Shown here one piece after another: positions 32,325 to 40,797 of a DNA stretch of 64,000 nt (position 1 is the first letter of the stretch; each line of letters starts with the position of its first letter). Below the pieces are notes generated by a model. The model ran no database searches, was not told the origin of the DNA, and was given only the letters and a program-made list of their open reading frames with translations. The stretch comes from Bifidobacteriaceae bacterium. Lineage in GTDB: Bacteria > Actinomycetota > Actinomycetes > Actinomycetales > WQXJ01. The stretch is taken from positions 1 to 64,000 of the forward strand of contig JAISSX010000039.1 in the NCBI GenBank assembly GCA_031272885.1, given 5' to 3'. The position numbers and the translations under genes are program-made.

Positions 32325-33755
32325 ATGGGCCTTAGGCAATACAGGAACTTCATCAACGGCGAACTGCGGCCCGCCAGCGAGGTAATCCAAGTTGAGAACC
32401 CGTTCACCCAGCAGATCATCGCCGAGGTCGCCAAGGGTGGCGCCGCGGAAGCCGATGACGCGCTGCAGGCCGCCAGGGCAGCCCAGCCCGCATGGGCGAA
32501 GAAGTCCGCCGCCGCCCGTGGCGAAGTGTTGAAGCAGTTCGCGCAGGTCATCCGCGACCACCGGGTCGAGTTGGCCGAACTGCTGATGCACGAACAGGCC
32601 AAGATCGCCCCCCTGGCCCAGGTGGAGATCGACGTTACCGCCACCTACTTCGACTACTACGCCGGCTGGGCCCGCGTCTACGAGGGCGAAATCATCAACT
32701 CCGATGATCCGCAGGAAAACATCTTCCTGTTCCAGAAGCCAATCGGCGTGGTGGTGGGCATCTGCCCGTGGAACTTCCCGTTCTTCGTCATGGCCCGCAA
32801 AGTGGCGCCGTCCCTGCTGGTGGGCTGCACCACCGTGCTGAAGCCGTCCTCCACCACCCCGCTCACCACGCTCCGCTTCGCCGAGCTGGTGGCCGAACTT
32901 GACCTGCCGCCGGGCGTGCTCAACTTCGTGGCCGGCGGCGGCGCCACCCTGGGTGACGCCCTGGTGCGGCATCCCTTGACCGACATGGTGTCCCTGACCG
33001 GTTCGGTCGAGGCCGGCGTGGAGATCATCAAGGGTTCAGCCGAGAAGATCATGAAGACCTCCCTGGAGTTGGGCGGCAAGGCGCCCGCCATCGTCTTCCC
33101 GGATGCGGACATGGACATTGCGATCAAGGGCGTGACCGATTCCCGCCTGATCTTCTCCGGCCAGGTCTGTAACTGCGCCGAGCGCGCCTATGTCCATGCG
33201 TCTATCTACGACGAGTTCGTCGACAAGCTGAAGGCCTCCTTCGAGGCCGCCGTCCTGGACGACCCAGCGTTGCCGGGCGTCACCTACTCGTCCCAGATCG
33301 ACCGGGCGCAGTTGGACAAGATCAGCGACATGGTGGACAAGGCGGTGGCCGATGGCGCCGAGGTGGTCACCGGCGGCCGCGCGGCCGACAAGCCCAGCGG
33401 CTACTTCTACGAGCCCACCATCATCGTGGGGGCGGCGCAGGATTCGCAGATCGTGCAGAAGGAAGTGTTCGGCCCGGTACTGCCCATCGTCAAGTGGGAT
33501 GACTACGACGAAGTCATCGCCATGGCGAATGATGTGGAGTACGGTCTGACCTCGTCCGTCTTCACGCGGGACGTGTCCACCGTGATGCAGGCCATCAAGG
33601 ACCTGAACTTCGGCGAGACCTACGTCAACCGGGAGCACTTCGAAGGCATCCAGGGCTTCCACGCCGGCTGGCGCAAGAGCGGCATCGGCGGCGCTGACGG
33701 CAAGCACGGCCTGTTCGAATACCTGCAATCCCAGGTGGCGTACATCCGCTACTGA
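32325..33755 (+). CDS. aldA: aldehyde dehydrogenase, lactaldehyde/glycolaldehyde (AldA-like)
   Basis: NAD-dependent aldehyde dehydrogenase of 476 residues. Motifs: PWNFPFFVMARK, SLTGSVEAGVEI, general-base Glu in LELGGKAPAIV, catalytic Cys in SGQVCNCAER, EVFGPVLPIVKWD. The C-terminal YVNREHFEGIQGFHAGWRKS is diagnostic of E. coli AldA-like enzymes that oxidise L-lactaldehyde to L-lactate. AAAGGAG at 32312-32318 sets the start at ATG 32325. Divergent from lutABC, which would use its product, and followed by a strong hairpin terminator. Confidence 0.92.
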   Translation: MGLRQYRNFINGELRPASEVIQVENPFTQQIIAEVAKGGAAEADDALQAARAAQPAWAKKSAAARGEVLKQFAQVIRDHRVELAELLMHEQAKIAPLAQVEIDVTATYFDYYAGWARVYEGEIINSDDPQENIFLFQKPIGVVVGICPWNFPFFVMARKVAPSLLVGCTTVLKPSSTTPLTTLRFAELVAELDLPPGVLNFVAGGGATLGDALVRHPLTDMVSLTGSVEAGVEIIKGSAEKIMKTSLELGGKAPAIVFPDADMDIAIKGVTDSRLIFSGQVCNCAERAYVHASIYDEFVDKLKASFEAAVLDDPALPGVTYSSQIDRAQLDKISDMVDKAVADGAEVVTGGRAADKPSGYFYEPTIIVGAAQDSQIVQKEVFGPVLPIVKWDDYDEVIAMANDVEYGLTSSVFTRDVSTVMQAIKDLNFGETYVNREHFEGIQGFHAGWRKSGIGGADGKHGLFEYLQSQVAYIRY

Positions 33756-33769
33756 TCTCTGCTGACGGC

Positions 33770-33815
33770 AAGCGGCCCGGCCCGGGGCCACCTCTCACCC
33801 CGGCCCGGGCCGCTT
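33770..33815 (+). terminator. strong hairpin terminator after aldA-like gene
   Basis: An 18-bp arm at 33770-33787 pairs with 33798-33815 (one mismatch, 10-base loop), very GC-rich and followed by CCCTTCCTCTCT. It lies 14 bases after the stop codon. Confidence 0.8.
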
Positions 33816-33836
33816 CCCTTCCTCTCTGCCTCCCCC

Positions 33837-33943
33837 CTCGCGAGAGTACGGTTATGTAGGTCGGGCGAGACTTGGCAACGCTGTGACCTGCACAAACGCG
33901 TTTCGCTCTGGGCGAAGCACCTACATAACCGTACTTTCGCGAG
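33837..33943. repeat. hairpin repeat element, copy 2
   Basis: 25-bp arms (33837-33861 and 33919-33943) pair with one mismatch. The ends are CTCGCGA(G/A)AG and the centre contains CAACGCTGTGACCTGC, the reverse complement of the core GCAGGTCACAGCGTTG of copy 3. The arm sequence itself (GTACGGTTATGTAGGT) differs from copies 1 and 3, so this is a variant subfamily sharing only ends and core. Confidence 0.8.
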
Positions 33944-33967
33944 GGAGGGGGGTTGGGTGGGGCCGTG

Positions 33968-34672
33968 TTAGGCCAGGCCTTCGCGGCGGCGCACCCAGGC
34001 CACCACGCGGTAGGTGACGGGGAGCAGCACCACTTCTACCAGGCATTTGTAGATGTAACCCAACACCAGGTAGCCCAAGAACTGCCCGCCCGTGATGACG
34101 CCGTAGAACGCGATGGTGCAGAACAGAATCGTGTCAGCCGCCTCGCCCACGGCGGTGGACCCCAACAGCCGCACCCATAGCGCCTTGCCGTTGGTGGCCC
34201 GCTTAATCAGGCCCATGAACCAGGCGTTCAGCAACTGGCCGCCCAGGTAGCCGGCCAGCGACGCCACCACCATCCGCCACACCACGCCCAGCGTCTGCTC
34301 GAAGGCCTCTTGGCCCTCCCAGTTGGCGGCCGGCGGCATCACCTGCACCAGCCAAAACACCCCCGAGGCCAGCGCCGAACAGGCAAACCCCGTGATGATG
34401 GCGCGCCGGGCCGCCCTGAAGCCGAACACCTCCGCCAGTACGTCGCCAATGATGTAGGTCAGCGGGAACAGGAACGCCCCGCCATCGAACGTCATGTCCC
34501 ACTCGTGCCCGGCTACCATCACCGTGTCCGGGCCGAACAGTTTGACGGCGGCAATGTTGCTGATCACCAGCAGCGCGCAGAACAGCGCCACCAGCACCGG
34601 ATAGGTTCCGGTAGTGCGGCTCTCGGCTGGGGTCAGGGGCTGGGTCTTGGTTTGGGGGTCACTTCCAGGCAC
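33968..34672 (-). CDS. queuosine precursor transporter (YhhQ/QPTR family)
   Basis: Integral membrane protein of about 234 residues with six or more helices. Family signatures: VISNIAAVKLF, DGGAFLFPLTYIIGDVLAEVFGFRAARRAI and VGEAADTILFCTIAFYG. It imports preQ0/preQ1 for queuosine in tRNA. No queuosine synthesis genes are in this window, which fits a salvage role. The start is uncertain: the frame is open to 34804, but family similarity begins around ESRTTGTYPVLVALF, and GTG 34672 is a reasonable choice. Confidence 0.85.
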   Translation of the reverse strand: MPGSDPQTKTQPLTPAESRTTGTYPVLVALFCALLVISNIAAVKLFGPDTVMVAGHEWDMTFDGGAFLFPLTYIIGDVLAEVFGFRAARRAIITGFACSALASGVFWLVQVMPPAANWEGQEAFEQTLGVVWRMVVASLAGYLGGQLLNAWFMGLIKRATNGKALWVRLLGSTAVGEAADTILFCTIAFYGVITGGQFLGYLVLGYIYKCLVEVVLLPVTYRVVAWVRRREGLA

Positions 34673-34748
34673 CGTTACATAATGCCCGATGTCGCCCCAA
34701 AACCCGGTCTTTCCGCCCCGCCTTGGTGTCGCAGCAGTTGGGTTGGCT

Positions 34749-35759
34749 CTACAAATCGGCCGGGTTGATGGGGAACCCGTCCGAGTCCAACACCTCGGCC
34801 CCAACCACCGCGTGTATGGCCGAGGCCAATTGGTTGATTATCCCGGCCATGGGGGTGCGCAGTTCGCAGTGGGCCGCCGGCGGGAACTCCATCAGCAGGT
34901 GATTCGGATCCTGCGGCAGCCATTTGACTTCGTATTTCACCGCGCCGCCCAGCGCCCAGTCGACCTCGCGCAGGGCACCCGGCACCTGTTCCACGCCGCC
35001 AATCTCCACCACCACCATGCCGGCCTGGCCGTAGCTGACCTCAAGGGCGTAGCGGTCCAACACGGCCTCGGCCGCGGCCTGGCCCTCGTCGCGGGCGTTG
35101 GCCGCCTCGTGCAGCGCCAGCCGTTGATCCCGCGACAGGCCGTCCAGGCCGCTGTCCGCCCAGACGCTCTGAGGCAGGCGGGCGCCATCGCCGGCCGGCA
35201 GGGCGAACGGCGCCAACGACATCGAATACTCGAACTCGGGCACCACCTGGCGCACCGCCGCCAAGGCCGCCTCCGGTTCCATCCACAAGGGCGAGTAGAC
35301 CGCCAAGTCCAACGCGGCATCGGGCACAGGGGCCACCATGACGCCGGACTCCGCGAACCGCACCACCCCACCCAGCCGCCGGGCGGACGCCACCAGGAAC
35401 TGGGCCACGCGGGCCTCCTCCCGGATGGGCAGGCCGTCCGGGAAAGCGCGGGCGATGCCGGTCGGGTCAAGCGTGCCGCGGTAGGGGGCCTCGCCGCGTT
35501 CCCGCAGGGTCGAGACCACCCAGCCGGCGCTGAGCCCGCGCGGCAGCCCCAAGCGGCCGGTGGTGGCGGGCTCGATCAGATAGGGGCCGAACAGGGAGGA
35601 ATGCCGCGACAGGCGGATCTCGCTTTGGCCCACGCCAACGCCGCGCCAGCGGGTGGCGGCCAGGAGGGCAATCTCGTCCGCTTCTACGTCATCAGCCAGC
35701 ACCAGGACATGGTGTTTGTCCCAATGGCGCGGGGTCAAAGGCTCGTGACTCGGTGGCAT
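34749..35759 (-). CDS. conserved hypothetical protein
   Basis: Soluble protein of 336 residues without signal or membrane segments. Starts with HWDKHHVLVLADDVEADEIA, then RLSRHSSLFGPYLIEPATTGRLGLPRGLS, and later VVRFAESGVMVAPVPDAALDLAVYSP and VSYGQAGMVVVEIGGVEQVPGAL. I do not recognise a family or catalytic motif. ATG 35759 is supported by an AGGT site. It stands between the tRNA-Gly gene and the queuosine-precursor transporter, all on the minus strand, with about 80 bases before the latter. Confidence 0.75.
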   Translation of the reverse strand: MPPSHEPLTPRHWDKHHVLVLADDVEADEIALLAATRWRGVGVGQSEIRLSRHSSLFGPYLIEPATTGRLGLPRGLSAGWVVSTLRERGEAPYRGTLDPTGIARAFPDGLPIREEARVAQFLVASARRLGGVVRFAESGVMVAPVPDAALDLAVYSPLWMEPEAALAAVRQVVPEFEYSMSLAPFALPAGDGARLPQSVWADSGLDGLSRDQRLALHEAANARDEGQAAAEAVLDRYALEVSYGQAGMVVVEIGGVEQVPGALREVDWALGGAVKYEVKWLPQDPNHLLMEFPPAAHCELRTPMAGIINQLASAIHAVVGAEVLDSDGFPINPADL

Positions 35760-35839
35760 GGGTGGGTTTACCTGATCTGTGCGCTGGGGACCGTCAGACC
35801 AACTCTAGAGGTTCCGGCCCCGGCTGGCGAAGACATTTG

Positions 35840-35910
35840 AGCGGGCGACGGGAATCGAACCCGCACTGGCAGCTTGGGAAGCTGCTGTTCTGCCATTGAA
35901 CTACGCCCGC
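35840..35910 (-). tRNA. tRNA-Gly (CCC anticodon)
   Basis: 71-nt cloverleaf on the minus strand: acceptor GCGGGCG pairs with CGCCCGC, T-loop GGTTCGATTCC, anticodon loop TTCCCAA with anticodon CCC (plus strand 35876-35878), discriminator base T. No CCA is encoded. It reads GGG codons. A -10 box TATGCT (plus strand AGCATA, 35924-35929) lies upstream at the right distance. Confidence 0.95.
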
Positions 35911-35923
35911 AGAAGCACCAACG

Positions 35924-35929
35924 AGCATA
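35924..35929 (-). promoter_or_regulatory. -10 box TATGCT of tRNA-Gly
   Basis: Minus-strand TATGCT with a 13-base gap to the mature 5' end of the tRNA. Confidence 0.5.
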
Positions 35930-35995
35930 CCCGACCCAGCCACCTCCCGGGCTCCGCGACCACCGCGACGCCATCGCCTCTGGCGTCTGCTCTGC

Positions 35996-36143
35996 ACGAG
36001 AGGTCAATTCTGTTGGCCCTCCCCCCGGCCATCCCAGACTCGGTCCGGGATTTTCGCAGGTCACAGCGTTGCGGACCAGGATGACACAAGGACGCCAAGG
36101 TCGGAATTGACCTTTCGCGCCGGAAAAGTGACCTTTCGCGAGG
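35996..36143. repeat. hairpin repeat element, copy 3
   Basis: Aligns with the reverse complement of copy 1 over about 145 bases: GAGAGGTCAATTC, CATCCC-GACT-GGTCCGGGAT, TTCGCAGGTCACAGCGTTG, GGAATTGACCTTTCG and GTGACCTTTCGCGAGG are all shared. It lies between the tRNA-Gly and the SRAP gene and contains no ORF of its own. Confidence 0.85.
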
Positions 36144-36197
36144 ATTGGGTGGGAACCATGAACACGGGGAGAGCCAGGCGGTGGGAGACTTGGGGGC

Positions 36198-36899
36198 ATG
36201 TGCGGACGCTTCGCCAGCTATTTCGAGGCCCAAGAACTGGCCGAGTTCTTCCAGGTCACCCACGTCACAGCCGCCGCCCCGCCGTCCTGGAACGTGGCGC
36301 CGGCCCAACCCATCAGCGTGGTCAGAGCCATCCCAGGTACCACCGCAGCCGGCGGTGCCCCGCCCGCCCGCGAACTGTTCACCGCCCGCTGGGGCCTGGT
36401 GGGAGCCTGGGCCAAGGACCCGTCCATCGGGCCCAAGCCCATCAACGCCCGCTCCGAAACCGTTACCACCAAGCCCATGTTCCGCGCCGCCGCCCGCACC
36501 CGCCGAGCCCTCATCCCCGCCGCCGGCTACTACGAATGGACCCCCACCCCGGGCGCCGGCAAGACCCCCTACTACCTGCACCCGGAGCCCGAAGGCCAAC
36601 CCATTGCCCTGGCCGGGCTGTATGAGGACTGGCGCGGCGAAGGCACGGAAATCCTGCTCACCACGGCCACCATCATCACCCGCCCGGCCACGGACACACT
36701 GGGCCAGATCCACGACCGCATGCCGGTAGTGGTGCCACCAGAGTTCTGGGCTGACTGGCTGGACCCGGAGTTGGAACGCCCCGCCCAAGTGCAGCAGCTA
36801 CTTGACGCGCTGCCGGCGCCGCAGCTATATCCCCGTCAGGTAGGGCGCGCTGTCGGTTCGGTCATGAGCAACGGCCCCAGCCTTATTCAGCCCGCCTGA
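36198..36899 (+). CDS. SOS response-associated peptidase (SRAP; YedK/HMCES family)
   Basis: Protein of 233 residues that crosslinks to abasic sites in single-stranded DNA through its N-terminal Cys. All key positions are visible: MCGRFA with the catalytic Cys2, NARSETV (about 84-90), the active Glu in AAGYYEW (about 109-115), and the His in IHDRMPVVV (about 174-182). A GGGAG site precedes ATG 36198. Its last 75 bases overlap the convergent gene on the minus strand. Confidence 0.93.
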   Translation: MCGRFASYFEAQELAEFFQVTHVTAAAPPSWNVAPAQPISVVRAIPGTTAAGGAPPARELFTARWGLVGAWAKDPSIGPKPINARSETVTTKPMFRAAARTRRALIPAAGYYEWTPTPGAGKTPYYLHPEPEGQPIALAGLYEDWRGEGTEILLTTATIITRPATDTLGQIHDRMPVVVPPEFWADWLDPELERPAQVQQLLDALPAPQLYPRQVGRAVGSVMSNGPSLIQPA

Positions 36900-39032
36900 C
36901 GCCAGCAGCGTGCCCAGCACAATGCAGGCCGAAGCGATCAGCACCAGCAGAATTACCATGGCCCACCGCCAAGGGGTCAGGCCGGACTTAGGGGCCGGTT
37001 TCGGCTGAGCCTTCACCACCGGTGTCGCCTTGCCTGCCGTGGCTGTGGCCGATGTCGCCCCCGCAGTCTTCGTCGCCGTGCCCGATGCCGCGGTGCCGGC
37101 CTTCGTCGCCGTGGCCGATGCCGCGGTGCCGGTCTTCGTCGCCGTGGCCGATGTCGCCGTCACCGGTGTGGCTGTGACGGCCGGCTTGGGCGTGGTGACC
37201 GGCTTGGGGGGCGCCAGCGGCTCGGTCGCCACCACCTTGGGCGCCGCCGGCGCCACCGGTGCGGACACCGCAAATGCGGGGGTGGGCAGCTTGACGTCGG
37301 CTGGCTTGGTCTCGGGCGTTGTGCCGGCCGGTGCGGCCCCGACCGGCGCCACCTTGACCGCAGTGGCGCTGCCCGCAACTGGGGGCACCGCAAATGCGGG
37401 GGTGGGCAGCTTGACGTCGGCTGGCTTGGTCTCAGACGTTCTGCCGGCTGGTGCGGCCCCGACCGGCGCCACCTTGGTCTCGGTGGCTGCGGCCGTCTCG
37501 GCCGCGACGGCGGCCGCCCGGGCGGCCGCCCGGCTGCGGAACGGCAACCACTGCGACGGCTTGGGCCGGCTGAGCGTGGCGCCCTTGGTCTCTTCGGTGG
37601 CCACCCACTCCGGCCCGCCGCGCTTGGCCGGCTTGGCCTTGGCCTCGGTTTCGGCCGACGGGGCTGTGGGCAGGACGAACTCGGGTCCTTTGTCCGGCAG
37701 GGCGGGTGCCTTGGCCGGGGTTCCGGCCACGGCCGGCGCAGGCGTCTTGGTCTCGGTTGCGGCCTTGGCTGCGGCCGGCACCTTGGGCGTCTCGGCTTCA
37801 GCGGGAGCCGCCGTTTCGGCCGGCGCAGGCGTCTTGGTCTCGGTTGCGGCCTTGGCTGCGGCCGGCACCTTGGGCGTCTCGACTTCAGCGGGAGCGGGCG
37901 CTTCGGGAGCCTTCGCCGTCGGCACTTCAACTTTCGCCGCAAGCGCTTCGGGCACCTTGGCCGCAGGCGCTTCGGGCGCCTTCGCCGCGGGCGCTTCGGG
38001 AGCCTTTGCCTCGGCCTTGGCCGGTGCCGCTTCGGGCACCTTCGGCGCTGGCGCTTCAACCGCCGTCGGCGCTTCAGTCTTGGCCGCGGCTTCTACTGCG
38101 TCGCCTACCTTGACCGCATCGCCGGCCTCGGCCACATCGGACACTTCGGGTGCCGCAACGGCCTCGGCCACCGCAGCCGTCCCGGCCTCGGCCGCCGCCT
38201 CAGCAACAGGAATCTCTTCAACAGTTTTCTGTTCAGCCGGAACTTCTTCGACCACTTTCGCCGCCGTTTCCGCTGCCACGACATCGGCTACGGGCGTCAC
38301 GGCAGCCACAGACGGGGCTTCCGCCACCTTCGCCTCGGCCGCGGCCTCGGCCTGCGCCAAGGCGGCCTCACCTGGCGGCGGGGTCTCGGGCTTACCCACC
38401 CGTGACACCGTGGTGACCGGAATGCCGGCCGTACCAGGCTTGGTGGTGCTGGGTTTCTTCGCCCCCGGCACCGGCGGTTTGGCCGTCACCGAGCCGATAA
38501 TGGCCACCTCAGGCGGCGGCCCGGCCGCCTCCTCCGCCCGGCTGCGCATGGTGCGCCAAGTGGTGAACGAAGGCAACGCGCTACTCGGCGGCGGCGTCGC
38601 CAAAGACTTCAGCGGATTAGTTGAGGAGGAGGCCTGCTCGCTGTCCGGCTGCACAATGCGGGCCGCCCGCACCGCCACCTGCGTGGCTGCCGCCTGCGCC
38701 GATGGATAAGACGGCAGGGCGGTAGCGGGCTGAGGCAACTCACCCGCCGTCAGGCCACCCTCGTCATCGGGCACCTTCAACACGTCCCGGACGGATGATG
38801 GATGGGAGCGCACGGCGTGGGCGGTCAAACGGATCTGGGCCACGCGGGCAGCATGAGCCTCGCCGTTGCGTTGCAGCCAACCAAGCAGATCCGGCGTTAC
38901 GGCCGGGTGCCAGGCAACCGCGACCTGCAAACCAGGTTGCGTCCGAGCCACTTGGGCCAGGGCCTCAGCGGTACTACTAGGGTCATCAACAACGCGACGC
39001 GCGGCTGTGGGATCAGCCCAGGTCGCTTCCAC
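36825..39032 (-). CDS. LRV-domain protein with long Ala/Pro/Lys repeats and C-terminal membrane anchor
   Basis: About 735 residues. The N-terminal ~90 residues (ADPTAARRVVDDPSSTAEAL and AVAWHPAVTPDLLGWLQRNG) resemble the variant leucine-rich repeat domain of actinobacterial membrane proteins. A 550-residue low-complexity region of Ala, Pro, Val, Lys, Glu and Thr follows, with internal repeats of 29 and 40 residues. Near the C-terminus one membrane helix (WAMVILLVLIASACIVLGTLL) is preceded by basic residues, so the long region is predicted to be cytoplasmic. Start uncertain: GTG 39032 or TTG 39068. The function is unknown. Confidence 0.75.
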   Translation of the reverse strand: MEATWADPTAARRVVDDPSSTAEALAQVARTQPGLQVAVAWHPAVTPDLLGWLQRNGEAHAARVAQIRLTAHAVRSHPSSVRDVLKVPDDEGGLTAGELPQPATALPSYPSAQAAATQVAVRAARIVQPDSEQASSSTNPLKSLATPPPSSALPSFTTWRTMRSRAEEAAGPPPEVAIIGSVTAKPPVPGAKKPSTTKPGTAGIPVTTVSRVGKPETPPPGEAALAQAEAAAEAKVAEAPSVAAVTPVADVVAAETAAKVVEEVPAEQKTVEEIPVAEAAAEAGTAAVAEAVAAPEVSDVAEAGDAVKVGDAVEAAAKTEAPTAVEAPAPKVPEAAPAKAEAKAPEAPAAKAPEAPAAKVPEALAAKVEVPTAKAPEAPAPAEVETPKVPAAAKAATETKTPAPAETAAPAEAETPKVPAAAKAATETKTPAPAVAGTPAKAPALPDKGPEFVLPTAPSAETEAKAKPAKRGGPEWVATEETKGATLSRPKPSQWLPFRSRAAARAAAVAAETAAATETKVAPVGAAPAGRTSETKPADVKLPTPAFAVPPVAGSATAVKVAPVGAAPAGTTPETKPADVKLPTPAFAVSAPVAPAAPKVVATEPLAPPKPVTTPKPAVTATPVTATSATATKTGTAASATATKAGTAASGTATKTAGATSATATAGKATPVVKAQPKPAPKSGLTPWRWAMVILLVLIASACIVLGTLLASGGLNKAGAVAHDRTDSAPYLTGI
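37267..37480. repeat. in-frame 120-bp tandem duplication inside the Ala/Pro-rich gene
   Basis: Bases from 37267 to about 37360 recur from 37387 to about 37480, period 120 bp, with only a few changes (for example GCGGGGGTGGGCAGCTTGAC in both). The 40-codon unit encodes LPTPAFAV... and APVGAAPAG segments. The period is divisible by three, so the frame is kept. Confidence 0.85.
37731..37894. repeat. in-frame 87-bp tandem duplication inside the Ala/Pro-rich gene
   Basis: GGCCGGCGCAGGCGTCTTGG at 37731 onward repeats at 37818 onward, period 87 bp (29 codons), nearly identical over about 77 bp. It encodes the unit ETPKVPAAAKAATETKTPAP. Confidence 0.85.
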
Positions 39033-39110
39033 AGGTCTATCATTCCCTGCTTTGGCGCTCCAAGCCAAGTCAAAGGGACCACATTAGTTCGATTATCGCG
39101 GCGAAAGATA

Positions 39111-39947
39111 TCAGGCCGCGGCGTCGCAATCTTCCCGTAATGCCAGGTTACTGAGGCTGCCAATGCCCTCAATGGTCACCGTCACCCGGTCGCCGTGAGT
39201 CAAATATTGCGGCGGTTTGCGCGCGTGGCCCACACCGGCTGGAGTACCCGTGGCAATGATGTCGCCCGGCAGCAACGTCATCATGGTCGAGACATAGGCC
39301 ACCAGGTGCGCCGGACCAAACAGCAGGTCATCCACATGATCGTCCTGCATCACCTGGCCGTTGACCGTGGTGGTGAGCCGGGCCTTGGCCGGCAGTTCCT
39401 CCGGGGTGGCCAGCACCGGCCCCAACGGCGTGGACCGGTCCCAGGTTTTGCCCTGCAGCCACTGCGAGGTGCGGTACTGCCAGTCACGCATCGAGATGTC
39501 GTTCATGATGGTGTAGCCGGCGATGGCGTCCGCCGCCTGCGCCTCCGTCACCCGCCGCGTGGGCCGGCCTATCACCACCGCCAGTTCGCCTTCCCAGTCA
39601 ACGGCCTCCGATTCGGGCGGCAGGGTGATCGGTTGCCCCGCCCCCACCAGGGACCCGGCCCATTTGGGGAACAACGTGGGATGGGTGGGCGTTTCCCGTC
39701 CCATTTCGGCGATGTGGGATATGTAGTTCATGCCCACACAGAGGATTCTCTGCGGCTGCAAAACCACTGGTAGGACGCCGATGGCGTCCAAGTGCAGGCG
39801 TAGGCCCTCCACCCGGGCGGCCGTGGCCAAAGCCCGGGATCGCAACACCTCCCCCACGTCTGCGAAACCCGGTATCAGCACCGCTTGGTCGCCTTCGACC
39901 CGGGCCGCACTGGTGGCTCCATTAACCTCCACCGTGGCCAGTTTCAT
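39111..39947 (-). CDS. fumarylacetoacetate hydrolase family protein
   Basis: FAH-fold enzyme of 278 residues, probably a metal-dependent hydratase/decarboxylase or acylpyruvase. Core motifs: QRILCVGMNYISHIAEMG, the metal ligands in VDWEGELAVVIGRPTR, GYTIMNDISMRDWQ, and GDIIATGTPAGVGHARKP. ATG 39947 has a good purine-rich site (AGGAAGGGAAAGGGAC) and overlaps the end of the HAD gene by 26 bases. Third gene of serS-HAD-FAH. The substrate cannot be told. Confidence 0.9.
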   Translation of the reverse strand: MKLATVEVNGATSAARVEGDQAVLIPGFADVGEVLRSRALATAARVEGLRLHLDAIGVLPVVLQPQRILCVGMNYISHIAEMGRETPTHPTLFPKWAGSLVGAGQPITLPPESEAVDWEGELAVVIGRPTRRVTEAQAADAIAGYTIMNDISMRDWQYRTSQWLQGKTWDRSTPLGPVLATPEELPAKARLTTTVNGQVMQDDHVDDLLFGPAHLVAYVSTMMTLLPGDIIATGTPAGVGHARKPPQYLTHGDRVTVTIEGIGSLSNLALREDCDAAA

Positions 39948-40794
39948 GTCCCTTTCCTTCCTGTGCCACCCCATCCAGGACGTCGAAAATCACGTCCGCC
40001 GCCCCGCCTTGTTCAATCGTGGCAGTCACCTCGCTGGCCGCCGCCACCACGTCATCACGCGAACCACCCATCGCCACCCCGCGGGAGGCCCAAGCCAGCA
40101 TCGAGACATCGTTGCCGCCGTCGCCTATCGCCACCGTGCCGGACGGCGGCACGCCCAGTTGGCCCCGCACCACCTCCAAGGCGTTGGCCTTCGACACCCC
40201 AGGCGGATTCAGGTCCAACCAGCCCAACCAGCCCACCGTGTAGGTGACGCCGGGCAGGCGGGTCAACCGGACCACCTCCATCAACTGGTCGGAATCCAGT
40301 TCGGTGGCACGCAGAATCACCCGGGTGGCGGGCCGGGCGGTCAACTCGTCGTAGTCCACCACCCGCATGCCGCCGTCCAGTTCACCCGCCGGAAATTCGG
40401 CCGTGACCAGGAAGCCCACCCCTATTTCCTCCACCGCCAGGGCGGCGTGGGGCAGGTACTGCCGCACGGCGTCCAGCGCCGGGCGGGGGTCGAAGGTGAC
40501 GGCTTCCACCAACACCCAGCCGCCGGGCAAATCCGGGCCGAAACGAATGATGATCGAACCGTTGGCGCACACCGCCCAGCCCTCGGCCAGCCCCAACCGC
40601 CGGGCCACACCCATGGTCGAATGGATCGACCGGCCGGTGGCCAACACCACATGCACCCCCGGGGTGGCGGCCGCCTGGGCTATCGCCCGGGCGGTGGCAT
40701 CAAGCAGCGACCCGTCCCAGTTCAACAAGGTGCCGTCGATGTCGACGGCCAGCAGGCCGACATCGGCGGGAACGTGTTGAGGCCGGGCAGTCAA
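39922..40794 (-). CDS. HAD-superfamily hydrolase (Cof-type)
   Basis: Phosphatase of 290 residues: motif I LLAVDIDGTLLN with the nucleophile Asp, motif II VLATGRS, cap domain C2 type, motif III Lys in GVSKANALEVV and motif IV AIGDGGNDVSML. Acts on small sugar or nucleotide phosphates in other members. TTG 40794 follows AAGGA near the serS stop, which makes it co-transcribed with serS. Confidence 0.9.
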   Translation of the reverse strand: MTARPQHVPADVGLLAVDIDGTLLNWDGSLLDATARAIAQAAATPGVHVVLATGRSIHSTMGVARRLGLAEGWAVCANGSIIIRFGPDLPGGWVLVEAVTFDPRPALDAVRQYLPHAALAVEEIGVGFLVTAEFPAGELDGGMRVVDYDELTARPATRVILRATELDSDQLMEVVRLTRLPGVTYTVGWLGWLDLNPPGVSKANALEVVRGQLGVPPSGTVAIGDGGNDVSMLAWASRGVAMGGSRDDVVAAASEVTATIEQGGAADVIFDVLDGVAQEGKGHETGHGGG

Positions 40795-40797
40795 GGT

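Noticed and set aside
37267-37894. CRISPR-like repeats
   Set aside because: Periods of 120 and 87 bp, only two units each, in frame within a coding sequence and without unique spacers.
37030-38709. 559-residue plus-strand frame opposite the LRV protein
   Set aside because: It is a low-complexity antisense shadow created by GC-rich third codon positions; it has no domain, and the minus-strand product has an LRV domain and a membrane helix.
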